This document shows, piece after piece, positions 52,162 through 64,000 of a DNA stretch of 64,000 nt (positions are counted from its first letter, which is position 1; every line of letters begins with the position of its first letter). Under the pieces are notes generated by a model, which was not told the DNA's origin, did no database searches, and was given only the letters and a program-made list of their open reading frames with translations. The DNA lies in contig RQOL01000519.1 in the NCBI GenBank assembly GCA_013076295.1, positions 2,346,488-2,410,487 on the forward strand, written 5' to 3'. This DNA is from Sanderia malayensis (lineage: Eukaryota; Cnidaria; Scyphozoa; Semaeostomeae; Pelagiidae). The position numbers and the translations under genes were made by a program.

Positions 52162-53637
52162 CACTGTTAAAGTTTGCATTGAATGAGGTCCTAGAACTTG
52201 TAAAAAATTCACGGAGTTTTTTTTCAGCGTTTCAAATCCAAATTGATTTCTCCTCACCTGTGTACAAATATTCAATGTTTTGATCCTGCTTACTGCTTTT
52301 TTCTGGCTCGCACATCAGAAAATTGCAACTTTTCTTCTTTGGTGGCAACAAAAACACAGGAGACAGTGGCTCTCATTCTTCGGTTGTCATTATTTTTCAA
52401 TCATTTCATTTCATAACTTGTATTTCGCAGCTGTCTGAACCGATATAACACAATGTAATTCATTCAGCGAAAGTGACAGTCTTGTAAATTGAGCCCAAAC
52501 AGCTCTCAGATTCTTTAGATTCGAATTCAAAGCAGATACAAATAGATTTAACGGTTTCACAGGCAACTTGCAGTGAACAGTCGGATCAGCGAGATTTACA
52601 CAGTTGATGTGCTATCAAATAGAGAACCACGCACATTGTTTGTTCAACCAGGCTCAATAATCAGGAATGTGAAAAGGAAAATAAACACTTGTGAATGGAA
52701 TCATAGAACTGCTGAATGACAGTGTTTTGTTAGTTTGTGTACTCCATCTCCACTCACTATCTTTGTTTTCCTCTTTTTTCATTTATCCAGGATACGGGGG
52801 GCAAGTGGAAAGGGGTACAGTAAAAGACGGACAACTAAGAACCTTCTTTTTTGGGAGTCAGCCTAAACAGGCTCTATGGTGGTTAACGTTATGTTAAATT
52901 TGGGGGTATTTAGGTTCTTAAAATGGGTTCTTAATTCTGGAGAAGAAGTTAAACACAGCTGCAGACAACTTGGTATTAATTTTTATTTTTATTTTTTTCA
53001 ATCCGAGGCGACTCATCCTTCGAAATCAGTCATTTTCTCCAGATGTTGTTCTTGTAATGAAGTTGTAACGTATTAGCATGATTTCAGTTCATGATAACCT
53101 GTTTTAAATTCCTTGGCCTAAATAAGTTCTTCTTGTTTATAGAGGCACGAATGATAAATTTTAGGGTGCGTTCTTTTGGGAACTCTTTTTGCCTCTTCCT
53201 TTTTCTGGAGACTTTGTAGAGATGGAAAGCGCGTTTTTTGGCCAATTCTTCAGAAAATCGCAGACTTTGCAGGCTTATGCTGGACAAGAACCTGTAAATT
53301 CTAAAGAAAGTGAAATAAAATTAGAAATATGAGATGTTAAAAAGAATGTGATTAATTTTTGTCTTCAAAATATTTGCACTTCATTCCATGTCCTGTTTAT
53401 TTTTGTTCACTACTCTACTGGTCAGCAGTTTTGTCAGAAATTCCATGCGCATTTGATTAAAAAATCCTCTTCCTTCCTTTCCTCGTGTTGTGCTGCATGG
53501 CGCTGCATTCTTGTCTGCATTGCTTGTCTTGCTTTGGCGAAGACAAATCACGAACCTGATGCTCAAGCAAGGAACAAGGTGAATTTACATAGAATAATAT
53601 ACATAACTAACAACTGGCGAGTTGTTGCTGAAACAAA

Positions 53638-56600
53638 ATGCTGGCAACGATGTCTCAGAAAGGTCTAACCACCGAGAGGATGGGCCTGGAGTTCAACAGC
53701 GAGAAAACGTGGTATGTCACCCACGTGGAAGAAGATAGTGGCTTGTTCTATATACATTTGATAGACCCCTCGATATCCGTGAAGTATGAACGACTTTATC
53801 AAGAAATAGAAGGAGCTGCAGGGTCTGGTAGGCTGCGAAGCTTCACGAATGTCGTAAAAGTTGGAGATGTTTGTTTGGCGCAGTTTTCTGAGGACGAGCA
53901 GTGGTACAGAGGGCAGGTTTTAAGTATTGATCTCGACAGCGAAGATGTCGAGGTATTTTTTATTGATTATGGAAACAGCGAGTTCATGGTATGGAAACAT
54001 TTGAAGGTAATTCCTGATGAGTTCTGCGAACTACCACCACAGGCCTTGCAATGTCGTTTGGCCAATATTGAGCCAGTGGGTGGTGTGTGGGGAAAGGGAG
54101 CCGTGAAGCTTCTCAAGGAGCTCATTTTGGAGCGAGAATTGAAGGGTGTGCCAAGTCATCTGTGCAGAAGTGGTGCCATAGTGATAAAATTGTTCGCAGA
54201 TGATGCAAGACAGGTTCTAGTTGCACAACAACTTGTCATGGCTGGGTTTGCCCACTGGAAGAGATCACACAGTAGTAGAGCTAGCAGTTCAACTCCCAGT
54301 ACAGCAAGCTCAAGTGGCAATACACTTTCGATCAAAGTCAAACCAGGCCAACTTGGCCAAATTGACATTAAACCAGGCAAATATCTCGATCTCTGCGTCT
54401 CCCACTACGAAAGTGCTGAGATATTTTTCTGCCAACCAGTGGAGCATAGTGATGATCTCACTGCAATGCAAGATGAATTGCAATCGTATTATGCAGGAAG
54501 TCAAGCAACCGACTTGCCAATTGCCTCAGCAACCGTCGGACAAATATGCTGTGCGAGGTTTTCAGATGACCAGGCTTGGTACAGAGGCATCATTCGATCG
54601 GTTTGTGAAAATGCAAAATTTGAAGTGCAGTTTATTGATTTTGGCAACAACGAGATCCTTCCTCTGAAGGAAATCAAAGTGCTCAGCCCTGCTTTCCTAC
54701 AGTTGCCAATATTGGCATTGAAGTGTTGTTTTTATGGGATAAAAGCAGAAAGCAAAGCTGGTTCGTTTGATGACTTCCTGGAAAAGTTCGAAGAACTTAC
54801 TCTTGAGAAACAGTTGGTTGCACATGTCAAAGAAGTTGAGGATTCAGGAATATTTAGTCTTGTGTTGCTCGATGCGACAGGGAAAGACGAGGTCAATGTG
54901 AATAGTGAGCTGATCCAAGCCGGTTTGGCTTCCCCTCTGTGTCCAAGAAACAAATTGAGCTTCACATCCCATAGCAAGAGTACTAGCTCACAGAGCTCAT
55001 CTCAATCTGCCCTTCGTAGCAAGTATGTTGCTTTAAATGTTGATTGTGGTATCACAGAAGTAGCTTATGTTGCTTTTGGCAGCAATCCACATGATTTCAG
55101 TTGCCAGTTCGCAAAATATTCAGATGCATTAGAGAATATGATGGAAGAGCTGAACAAAGAATATCAGAGTTTAAAACAGTCCGATGCTCAATTGAAGTCT
55201 GTGCAAATCGGCAGCCCGTGCTGTGCCTTGTATAAAGATGATGGTCGCTATTACAGAGCAGAAGTCCTGAGTACATCTGGATCTAAGGCAAAGGTAAGAT
55301 ACAATTTATTTGTCTGCAAATGCAATTTGATGTGAGAAGAGTACCATACTCCTGTATGTGGTCCTATGTCATGTAAATTGGTGTTTTTGACTTTTAAATG
55401 GGTTCAAGTGTCCCAGATTCATGTGAAAATTGTAGACCCATTACAGAGGGAATTTTTAGAATACGATTACTGCATTGACAATGGTACAGTGTAGTTTTAT
55501 ATATTTATGTTTGAAAGGACCAATGAGCTCCTTTTTCCTGTTGTCCATGTGTGAAATCGAGGGGCAATTGTGCAACAAGACAGTTCAATAGACCAAATGC
55601 TTTTTTTGCTGTAAAAGGGATTGCTTGATTGAAGTTTCACTGTACAAAGGTGTTGATTACAATGATGAAACTGTTTGTGATATCACTACAGTAGTAATGT
55701 TTCATTTTTCAGGTAAATTTTGTTGATTATGGCAACGATGACGAATGCAACTTAAGCAGTTTGAAGCAACTGAAGAAAGAGTATCTGAAGCTTCCGAAAC
55801 AAGCCTTCAAATGCAGACTTTTTGGCATACAGCCAATTGATAACATGGGTACGTTTTCACTCTTGGCCTGCACCAAGTTCATTGACCTTGTTTTGGAAAG
55901 AGAATTCAACCTGACTATTGTCAGTAAACAGCCTGACGGATCTATGGAGGTGAACCTTGTTGAATGTAACTCAAGAAATATTGCCACTTTTGATGTTGCA
56001 AAGGCAATGATCGATTCTGGGCTTGCTGAACCTCAAACCGCAATATCAGGTGAGGATGCATTTGAAATTATGGTTTATTCCCCGTGAAGATGTTTTAAGG
56101 ATCTAAGAATGTTAAAACTTGATTTGACAGCTGAATGGATCTAATGACAAGCTTGTTATGCTATTTTAGCATATGGGCTTCTTTTATATTAAGATTCTTG
56201 ATTGTAACTCTACATGGAGTCCTCCCTATCTAGATTGTCTGCTTCCATGATTTTGACGTGTTTTATGTTTACTTGGTGTATCACTCTTAAATAGAGGGGT
56301 TTAGACAGAGGGGAGGGGTTCACAAAGCCATAGCTTGCTCCATTTTGAAACAGATTTCATTTTTTATTACTTGCATTCAAATGCTTTTTCATGGTTTAAC
56401 TATTATTTTGGCACCAGGTAGCGACTTCCCTTTTAACGTTCCTGGTTACGCCCCAGTTGACATACGTCTTATTTCTCTTGGTAAATCACATACAAATATT
56501 CAAATGCATATAGATACAACTATATTTTGCTTTTATGAAGGGAATGCTCAATGTTAGATATAGTGAAGTTCTTTTACGATGAACTTTGATGGGCCTGTGA

Positions 56601-59600
56601 TTTGTCATAGCAAAAGGTAAATTCTACCACAAAGGGACCAGATGTATATTGGTTCACAGCAGAGCTTCGTCGTATAACGAGGGTATTATATCGAATTTCC
56701 ACCACGTTTATACCTTTTTGGTTCTTTAAGGTACTAAAGGTCCCATCGTGCTGAATGGCGCATATCGGGAATTGAAAGTACCAATGAACGAGTACTTTGA
56801 CGTGGTGCCTACTGACGTCACTGATTTGGGTCAGTTCTGTTGTCAGATGGTTGAACAAGCTGACGACATTGATGCCATGATGGCGGCCCTTGAAGAATCT
56901 TACAAAAGCTCAGAGCCTAAGCCAAACATCAGCTGGAACATTGGAATGCCCGTTGCTGCTATTTATCCACGTATGCACTTATTGCCGTTATTATTATTGT
57001 TATTACCGTGTTTTCTCGAATAAGCGCCCCCTTGAAGTAGCGCCTTCTGATTAATAAATGCCATCAATTAGGGGTAAGTGCTGGGATTAATAAACGCCGA
57101 GGGCTTTTCATCAAGGAAATACTGTGCACTTTTTATAAGTCATCGTCAACTTTTTGCAGTTGAAGATGCTTAAAATGGAGGCTTTATGAAGCCAACCTTG
57201 ATGAAATATATACAATTATATGCAAATAATTGTTTGCATATAAGCATACGTGCACTCGTACATATGAACATTCATAAAAATAGTAAAAGAGAAAGCAATT
57301 ATAAGAAAGATGGAATATCGTGTTGACAGTATTTTAAAATCTATAATATATAGGAGCTGATGTCACGTGACGTGCCCTAAACAAAGGAAAACTCGCCCTC
57401 CGTTGTCAATGAACTCCTCCTACAGTTTTCGGTCTAGCGCCGCGAAAAACGCACCAAACTGCTCGACGTATCCTTGGGAAAATAATGAAAATTGCTTTCC
57501 GTGAATTTCTTTTTCGTTTTCGAGATATTCAGCTTTTTCTGAATCGAAAACTTTCCCAGGAAGTCTATTGTTTTTTACAAAAGAATCGGCCTCACTTGCC
57601 ACAGGAAGCAAATTTCCACCTCCATTCTCGAGTGGTTTTCTCCGCAATTCTTCTTAAATTCATTTCGAAAATTCCACATAACGTTAGCATCGAGCTCGCC
57701 CAGCAGCTCGGTGTTTTTCGCTTTTCGATGTTCCCATTATTTCCAGAGATGTGCCCAAGTTAAACTAAACTACCGAGATCTCATCTCTAAATGTTGTTTC
57801 CAGCGAAAGCCGTTCTGTCCTCGAGTCAGGATTCACGTCACTATTTGAAATGTATTTATTTTGGTATTAGTCATTCAAATATCCGAGACGGCCATCTTTA
57901 AAACACCGAATCCGGAATCAGGAATACGGACTTTATGATACGGAATAGTGAATAGTAATAATCATTATTGTCATTGAACTATTTAACAAAACTATAAAGG
58001 TATTTACAACAAAATCATAATTTGCAATTCCTTTTTCCCCGGCCCATGTTGTGATTTTTCGCCAACTGGAAGCTATCTGGTATGCTGTTCTAGAGTATGC
58101 TATCCCCAACACGTATAGAATTCATCCCGCGGGCCGCAGTGGATGTGCCAGGAAGTAGAATGGTGTCCTTTGTTCTGAGATTGCATTTCTCTTCTCTGCA
58201 ATAGTTCGGGCAAAAATACAGGGTTCTGATGATGCAATGTTTTGCAATGTCCCATGAAAATCAGAAGAGTTGTTGGAGTGAAAAGAACATCAGAGAAACG
58301 AAAGCCAGTTGGACTTTTCAAATAACTATCACGATGCCTCTGCTGTATCCGTGACTTTAGCATTTTGTTCCTCTTTGAAGCGTTAGTTTCCGTTGACTGT
58401 AATCTCCTCAAGCTTCACACAAACAACTCTCATGTATTTCTGAATATTCCATCAATCTATTAACAATTTTAAAGCTGCAACCATTTAACTAGCCGGATTC
58501 CCTAGACGATATCCAATAACAAGATACGTGTCCGTGATTTCTCTCCAACTTCAACCATCTATAAGTGCAGCAAGCACCCCTATATATACCCTCTCCTGGG
58601 GAATTACCCTACTAAGTAGTCAAAGTCATTTACATTATCAATTAAAGATATAATTACAACAGCTTGATTTCGTCCCAACTACATACAGTTTCTGGTACGA
58701 ATTCGGTTGGATGTGCTTTACTTTTACAACAACTTAACACCTTAACGAGGCCATTACGTCATTGTTCTCGCACTCCCCCTTCAGTCGTGTCCCTTCGCAT
58801 GCGTCGCTGTTCTAGCTACTTCGATCAGCCTGCTGTTACTCGCTAATCAGCACACAGCCAGAAAATAACTGCAAAAAGCTGAACTGACAGCTGTTCATCT
58901 ACGGTAACAATAGCTTCCTGTTGGCAAACAATCACAACATGGGCCGGGGAGGAATGCAATTGCAAGTTATGATTTTGTTGTAAATATCTTTCCAGTATGT
59001 TAAATAATTAAATAACAATAATTCTACTACAGATAGCCGATCTGAGAAAATATACATATGTTAAAACATCGAAGACATCGGAGAGAGAGTTCCTCTTCAC
59101 CCCCGATCGCTTTTCCACTCACATCGAAGGCCAAAACAATAGAAATCCACCCCACTTTTGTTGAAGATCACTGTCCCACTCACATCGAAGGCCAAAACAA
59201 TAAAAATCCACCACACTTTTCTTCAAGATCACTGTCCAATTCACATCGAAGGCCAAAACAATAGAAATCCACCCCACTTTTGTTGAAGATTACTGTCCCG
59301 CTCACATCGAAGGCCAAAACAATAGAAATCCACCCCACTTTTGTTCAAGATCACTGTCCCACTCACATCGAAGGCCAAAACAATAAAAATCCACCACACT
59401 TTTCTTCAAGATCACTGTCCAATTCACATCGAAGGCCAAAACAATAGAAATCCACCCCACTTTTGTTGAAGATCACTGTCCCACTCACATCGAAGGCCAA
59501 AACAATAGAAATCCACCCCACTTTTGTTGAAGATCACTGTCCCACTCACATCGAAGGCCAAAACAATAGAAATCCACCCCACTTTTGTTGAAGATCACTG

Positions 59601-62600
59601 TCCCACTCACATCGAAGGCCAAAACAATAGAAATCCACCCCACTTTTGTTGAAGATTACTGTCCCGCTCACATCGAAGGCCAAAACAATAGAAATCCACC
59701 CCACTTTTGTTCAAGATCACTGTCCCACTCACATCGAAGGCCAAAACAATAAAAATCCACCACACTTTTCTTCAAGATCACTGTCCAATTCACATCGAAG
59801 GCCAAAACAATAGAAATCCACCCCACTTTTGTTGAAGATCACTGTCCCACTCACATCGAAGGCCAAAACAATAGAAATCCACCCCACTTTTGTTGAAGAT
59901 TACTGTCCCGCTCACATCGAAGGCCAAAACAATAGAAATCCACCCCACTTTTGTTCAAGATTACTGTCCCGCTCACATCGAAGGCCAAAACAATAGAAAC
60001 CCACCCCACTTTTGTTCAAGATCGCTGTCCCACTCACATCGAAGGCCAAAACAATAGAAACCCACCCCATTTTTGTTCAAGATCGCTGTTCCACTCAGAT
60101 CGAAAGCCAAAATAACAGAAACCCACCCCACTTTTGTTCAAGATCGCTGTTCCACTCAGATCGAAGGCCAAAACAATAAAAATCCACCACACTTTTCTTC
60201 AAGATCACTGTCCAATTCACATCGAAGGCCAAAACAATAGAAATCCACCCCACTTTTGTTGAAGATCACTGTCCCACTCACATCGAAGGCCAAAACAATA
60301 GAAATCCACCCCACTTTTGTTGAAGATTACTGTCCCGCTCACATCGAAGGCCAAAACAATAGAAATCCACCCCCCTTTTGTTGAAGATCGCTGTTCCACT
60401 CACATCGAAGGCCAAAACAATAGAAACCCACCCCATTTTTGTTCAAGATCGCTGTTCCACTCAGATCGAAAGCCAAAATAACAGAAACCCACCCCACTTT
60501 TGTTCAAGATCGCTGTTCCACTCAGATCGAAGGCCAAAACATCAGAAACCCACCCCACTTCTGTTCAAGATCGCTGTTCCATTCACATCGAAGGCCAAAA
60601 CACTAGGGAGGTGGCGCGCGAAGCGCGCCAGCCTTCCTAGTAAGCTTATATTAGCTCATTGATATTCCGAGAGGTTCGTTTTATGGAGCGCTGATTGTAT
60701 AGAGATTTTTTCATTTCAGTTGACGGTGCATGGTACCGAGCTGTACTCTCAGGGATATCCAATGGCCAAGCAGACGTGACTTACGTTGATTTCGGCAACA
60801 GCGAGCGCGTCGCCATGAATGATGTCAGACCGTTGTACAAGGATTTTATGAAGCTGCCCGCGCAGGCCTTTGTGTGTCGTCTTGATGACGTCAGGCCGAC
60901 ACAAGGACAATTCTGGAACGAGGCTGTTGTTGATGCGTTTTCAAAACTTGTCTGGGAAAAACATCTGATTGGGCTGGTCAAGAGAAAAGGTATGCAAGAC
61001 ATGTATCATGTATGATGTGTTATGATATGTATGTACTGTACTCTCAACTTCTTACTGTTCTCAATTATACTATGCTTTACTATACTGTACCACATTGTAC
61101 TATACTGTACCACACTGTACTATACTATACCACACTGTACTATACTGTACCACATTGTACTATACTGTACCACACTGTACTATACTGTACCACACTGTAC
61201 TATACTGTACCACACTGTACTATACTGTACCACACTGTACTATACTGTACCACACTGTACTATACTGTACCACATTGTACTATACTGTACCACATTGTAC
61301 TATACTGTACCACACTGTACTATACTGTACCACACTGTACTATACTGTACCACACTGTACTATACTGTACCACACTGTACTATACTGTACCACACTGTAC
61401 TATACTGTACCACACTGTACTATACTGTACCACACTGTACTATACTGTTTTGTTTGTTTGTTCATTTTATTTTAAATCGATTACGCAATATATACATACA
61501 CAAATAAATGTACATGACTGCATATATAGTCTACAAATCGTAAACTAATCTAAATCGATTGTCAAGAAAAAATGACCACAATGAAACTGTGCAACATGTT
61601 TCAATGTTTCATTGTTGTTTCCTCGCAGATAAAAGCAACATTCATTCCATTGAGCTCTGCGATACTCTCTCCAACCGACGGCAACAACTTAACATCGCCG
61701 ACGTCATCATTGAAAAGGGATTGGCAGTCAGGGTTTCTGACACGCAGCAATCAGACGCTGCGCAGGCCGTCAAACCAGCCACCGGTACGAGTGTTAAGAA
61801 ATATGCTGCAGCTAAATTGACAGTCGGAGATGTGGAACAAGTTTATGTATCGCATGTTGACGATCTTGGAAACTTCTATTGTCAGTTGCAAAGATTGGAA
61901 GGCCAGTTGGATGAAGGTAATGCACTTTTGCTATACGGTAAAGACCCGCATATATGGACTTGCAAATTTTCCATCCATTTTATTACTAGAAAACAATGGG
62001 CTATTGTTTCTCCCATTGTTTTGAGCTGTAGTATCATACTGAAGGGTGTCAATTTTTCCTGGCCTATCTATTTTCGGGCGGTTTCGTGTAAAGTCTTTCA
62101 TGTCTTTGCTATAATTCAAATTTGCAAATTTTCTATTTCAGTTATGAACGCTGTTGCAGACGCATGCGAGAATTCTGATCCATTGTCATCCGTTAATGCA
62201 TTGCAACCCGTTTGCGCCATGTTCAGTGAAGACGAGGCCTGGTATCGAGCCGAGGTTATGCAAACAACAACAAACAGCTCAGCTCGGGTTAGTTTTGTGG
62301 ATTACGGCAATTCGGAAGTAGTCCACGTGTCGAAAATGCGCCCGATTTCCAACGATCTGTTGAAAGAGCCAAAATTCGCGATTAACTGCTCGCTGCACAC
62401 TGTTCATGATGCGAAATGGAAGGAAGACGCAGTGACGGAGTTTACTGATCGAACAGTCGATAAGGTGGTGAAGATGTCAGTTAAGGATATGCAAAGCAAT
62501 GGTAAATTTGTTGTTGAGTTGTTTGTGGAAAGTGGGCAGAGTATTGCAGAAGATCTGAGCATTGCTGTAGCAGAAAGCAGTAGTTCACTGGAAACCGGTT

Positions 62601-63634
62601 ATCCAAGCCAGTCGATAGTCACCAATGTAACAGAGGAGTTCTACGTAACGCATGTGGACGCGCTGTCCGATCTGTACGTCCAGTTGGCTTCGAAATGCGA
62701 CGCGCTGGACGTAATTATGTTTGGCATTGATGAGTGTGGTAAAGAGAAGATACCTTCAATTCGACTGAAGTCCGGGTTGCCCTGCGTGGCACAGTTCTCA
62801 GAAGATGCAGGCTGGTACCGTGGCGTCGTGGAGCGCTGCGATGGCGCAAAAGCTGTTATTAGATTCATTGATTACGGCAATGTGGAGGAGAAGCCAGTGT
62901 CTGAAATTTATCAGCTTATGAAAGAGCATGCCACTGATCCGCCATTTGCAACGCGCTGCTTCTTGCAAGGAGCACCGGTGAATGTTCCAGCTGGCGATTT
63001 GGAGAAATTCAAAGAAGCTGTACTCGATAAGGCTGTCAAAGGTAATTGCTGTGACCTCATTCAGGGACGTCGGAAAATTAATTATTTATAGTTCAGAAAA
63101 TGTTCATTCTTTCTTCGTTACGCTTTAGCTTTTCCTCTTTTCCTATAACAATTGCCCTTTTCTACCCATCAGAGTTGCTTCTTTTCATGCAAATGTTGCT
63201 CTTTTCTTCCCATGATCTAAAGTGATCTATTTCCAGATTGGTAGACCAGTATTGTTTAGTGTCATTTGTTGTTTTTTACAGGTAAATTTATCGGAAAGAC
63301 AGATGGAAAGTACGAACTTGTGCTCGATGGTTTCGATTTCTCCAAAGCTGCTACGAATAACATAACTGTAGCCGCGATTAAAGTATTGCCTGGCTCCAAT
63401 TGTGACTGTTACGTATCACACACGGAGTCGTTGGAAGAGTTCTACGTACAGTTGAATGAGAATGTCCCTGATTTGGATCAGGTTGCGGAAAAGATGGCGG
63501 AAATCGGTGCAAACATGGCGGCGTATTCCGATTTGACGAATCCAGCTGTGGGCGTGTATTGCTGTGCGAGATTCTCTGAAGATGGGGCCTGGTACCGAGC
63601 TAAAATCGAAGAGATAAGCAGTGACAGTTGCAAG
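53638..63634 (+). CDS. Multi-Tudor protein (TDRD1/6/Tudor-like), 5' part, eight exons visible
   Basis: Multi-Tudor proteins scaffold germ granules by binding symmetrically dimethylated arginines on PIWI proteins. Exons: 53638-55293, 55713-56049, 56418-56480, 56731-56970, 60720-60989, 61629-61916, 62142-63041, 63282-63634; then the donor GTGAGT and the window edge. The 1369 visible codons are all in frame. Seven extended-Tudor repeats start at residues about 75, 300, 524, 757, 973, 1160 and 1341. Most show the pattern C-x-A-x-F/Y-x-x-D-x-x-W/Y-Y-R and then (F/Y)(I/V)D(Y/F)GN. The seventh is cut after exon 8. An in-frame TGA nine bases before the first ATG, with no acceptor between, fixes this as the first coding exon; ATG at 53650 is an alternative. 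No RING, MYND or helicase domain lies before the first Tudor. Serine-rich linkers occur near 211-229 and 443-458. Likely germline-expressed, by family knowledge. Confidence 0.9.
57005..57125. repeat. MITE fragment, CTCGAATAAGCGCC family
   Basis: Starts 'TACCGTGTTTTCTCGAATAA' and ends 'TTCATCAAGGAAATACTGTG'. It is a degraded short copy of the CGTATTTCCTCGATTAAACGCC type. Confidence 0.55.
59104..60602. repeat. 61-bp satellite, about 24-25 units
   Basis: Each unit reads 'TCACATCGAAGGCCAAAACA', then ATAGAAATCCACCCCACTTT and a variable GATCACTGTCC-type end. Variants such as GATTACTGTCCCGC recur at 59281, 59647, 59891 and 60318, spaced 366, 244 and 427 bp: exact multiples of 61. Units near the right end form a diverged subfamily (CAGATCGAAAGCC). 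Open frames in either strand are repeat artefacts. Confidence 0.95.
60603..60640. repeat. GC-rich 38-bp hairpin at the satellite border
   Basis: The core GGCGCGC-GAA-GCGCGCC is flanked by CTAGG and CCTAG arms with few mismatches. It abuts the last satellite unit directly and lies about 80 bases before Tudor exon 5. Confidence 0.8.
61040..61447. repeat. Minisatellite, 20-bp unit TATACTGTACCACACTGTAC
   Basis: About 19 nearly identical copies between 61080 and 61447, with a few T/C changes (CACATTGTAC). It lies in Tudor intron 5. All forward frames are open through it, giving false Tyr/Thr/His/Cys-rich proteins of up to 178 codons. Confidence 0.95.
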
Positions 63635-64000
63635 GTGAGTCTTTGAAATTTGTTCGCCATTTATTTGTTTCAGTGCATTTAACGTGAATGTGTCGAAAAT
63701 TATAGGGGAGGAAAATTTTTGGAGGGTTGTCTAATTATAAAGAGTCAAAGATAATGCATCCCCGATACAGGCATTCTGAGGGTGAGAGAGAGAGGAGAGA
63801 GTCTCCCACCTTTTGTAAGATATGTCGTTTTTAGGAATTCTGATTACAGTTTCCTAACAAAGCTTGGCTTTCCCGTTTGTCTGCCGTCAGCTTTCCAGGC
63901 GACTTTTTTAAATTCAACTGTTAAATATTTGAGCATGATATAATAGACCATTGATTTTGGGACAAAGGTGCTCTGGAAGTAAGTAAACGTACAGTTACGA
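63635..64000. other. Tudor gene intron at the right edge
   Basis: The stretch follows a GTGAGT donor. The next exon, expected to start with the second half of the seventh Tudor domain (a D-Y/F-G-N motif), is not inside the window. A short GA-rich run lies at 63781-63800. Nothing else is recognised. Confidence 0.6.

Larger units (their letters stand above)
49476..53637. other. 4.1-kb divergent region between the zinc-finger and Tudor genes
   Basis: It contains two MITEs (50136-50252, 52023-52161) and a short perfect hairpin at about 50744-50772 built on AAGTAGATTTA. Open frames at 51126-51369, 51733-52011 and 53348-53668 have no recognisable domains. Upstream exons (non-coding) and promoters of both genes must lie here, but I cannot place them. 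Confidence 0.45.
56971..60719. other. 3.7-kb Tudor intron 4 with satellite and MITE
   Basis: This intron interrupts the fourth Tudor domain between its first strand and the WYR motif. It holds a MITE fragment (57005-57125), an unexplained 75-codon minus-strand open frame at 57420-57647, the 61-bp satellite (59104-60602) and a GC-rich hairpin (60603-60640). No exon with Tudor coding potential was found within it, and joining exon 4 to exon 5 restores a full domain. Confidence 0.6.

Noticed and set aside
59058..60662. Frames with repeated SKAKT and SFAFDVSGT-like units in the satellite
   Set aside because: Repeat proteins produced by the 61-bp satellite; no start context, and located inside a Tudor intron.
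61012..61548. Long open frames of 126-178 codons rich in Tyr, Thr, His and Cys
   Set aside because: All lie on the 20-bp TATACTGTACCACACTGTAC array; all three forward frames are open because the unit has no stop in them. Not a gene.

Overview
The window is nuclear DNA of an animal. Genes are split into many short exons with GT-AG introns that keep phase. Intergenic and intronic DNA is AT-rich and full of palindromic non-autonomous transposons (MITEs) and minisatellites. The gene content (LITAF, ABHD6, a MARVEL protein, band 4.1, HADHB, multi-Tudor) is metazoan. A cnidarian or other marine invertebrate is my best guess from genome texture; the sequence does not prove a lineage. No bacterial, phage, CRISPR, tRNA or rRNA feature was seen.

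Layout. (1) 0.7-10.0 kb, minus strand: four tandem LITAF-domain genes, each of three exons with identical intron phases. None is readable as a single ORF; all four were assembled here from splice sites. (2) 11.8-14.4 kb, plus: ABHD6-like monoacylglycerol lipase, five exons, 328 aa, catalytic triad complete. (3) 15.0-16.2 kb, minus: a two-exon, four-helix MARVEL/CMTM-like membrane protein, tail-to-tail with ABHD6. (4) 17.7-34.8 kb, plus: a 24-exon protein 4.1 (FERM) gene, about 1674 aa, with a 1.6-kb acidic exon. (5) 36.8-45.3 kb, plus: an 18-exon HADHB (mitochondrial thiolase) gene, 449 aa. (6) 48.3-49.5 kb, minus: a single-exon protein with two C2H2 zinc fingers. (7) 53.6 kb to beyond the right edge, plus: a multi-Tudor (TDRD-like) gene, eight exons visible, at least seven Tudor repeats.

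The neighbours do not form one pathway. ABHD6 and HADHB both belong to lipid metabolism, and LITAF, MARVEL and 4.1 proteins act at membranes, but this looks like chance adjacency. The Tudor gene probably serves germline piRNA granules, judged from the family.

The most unusual material is non-coding: several unrelated minisatellites that share a 20-bp period, a 61-bp satellite with higher-order structure in a Tudor intron, a large foldback element, a MITE with a candidate target-site duplication, and an in-frame Tudor intron carrying a MITE relic. I found no convincing new multi-gene system.
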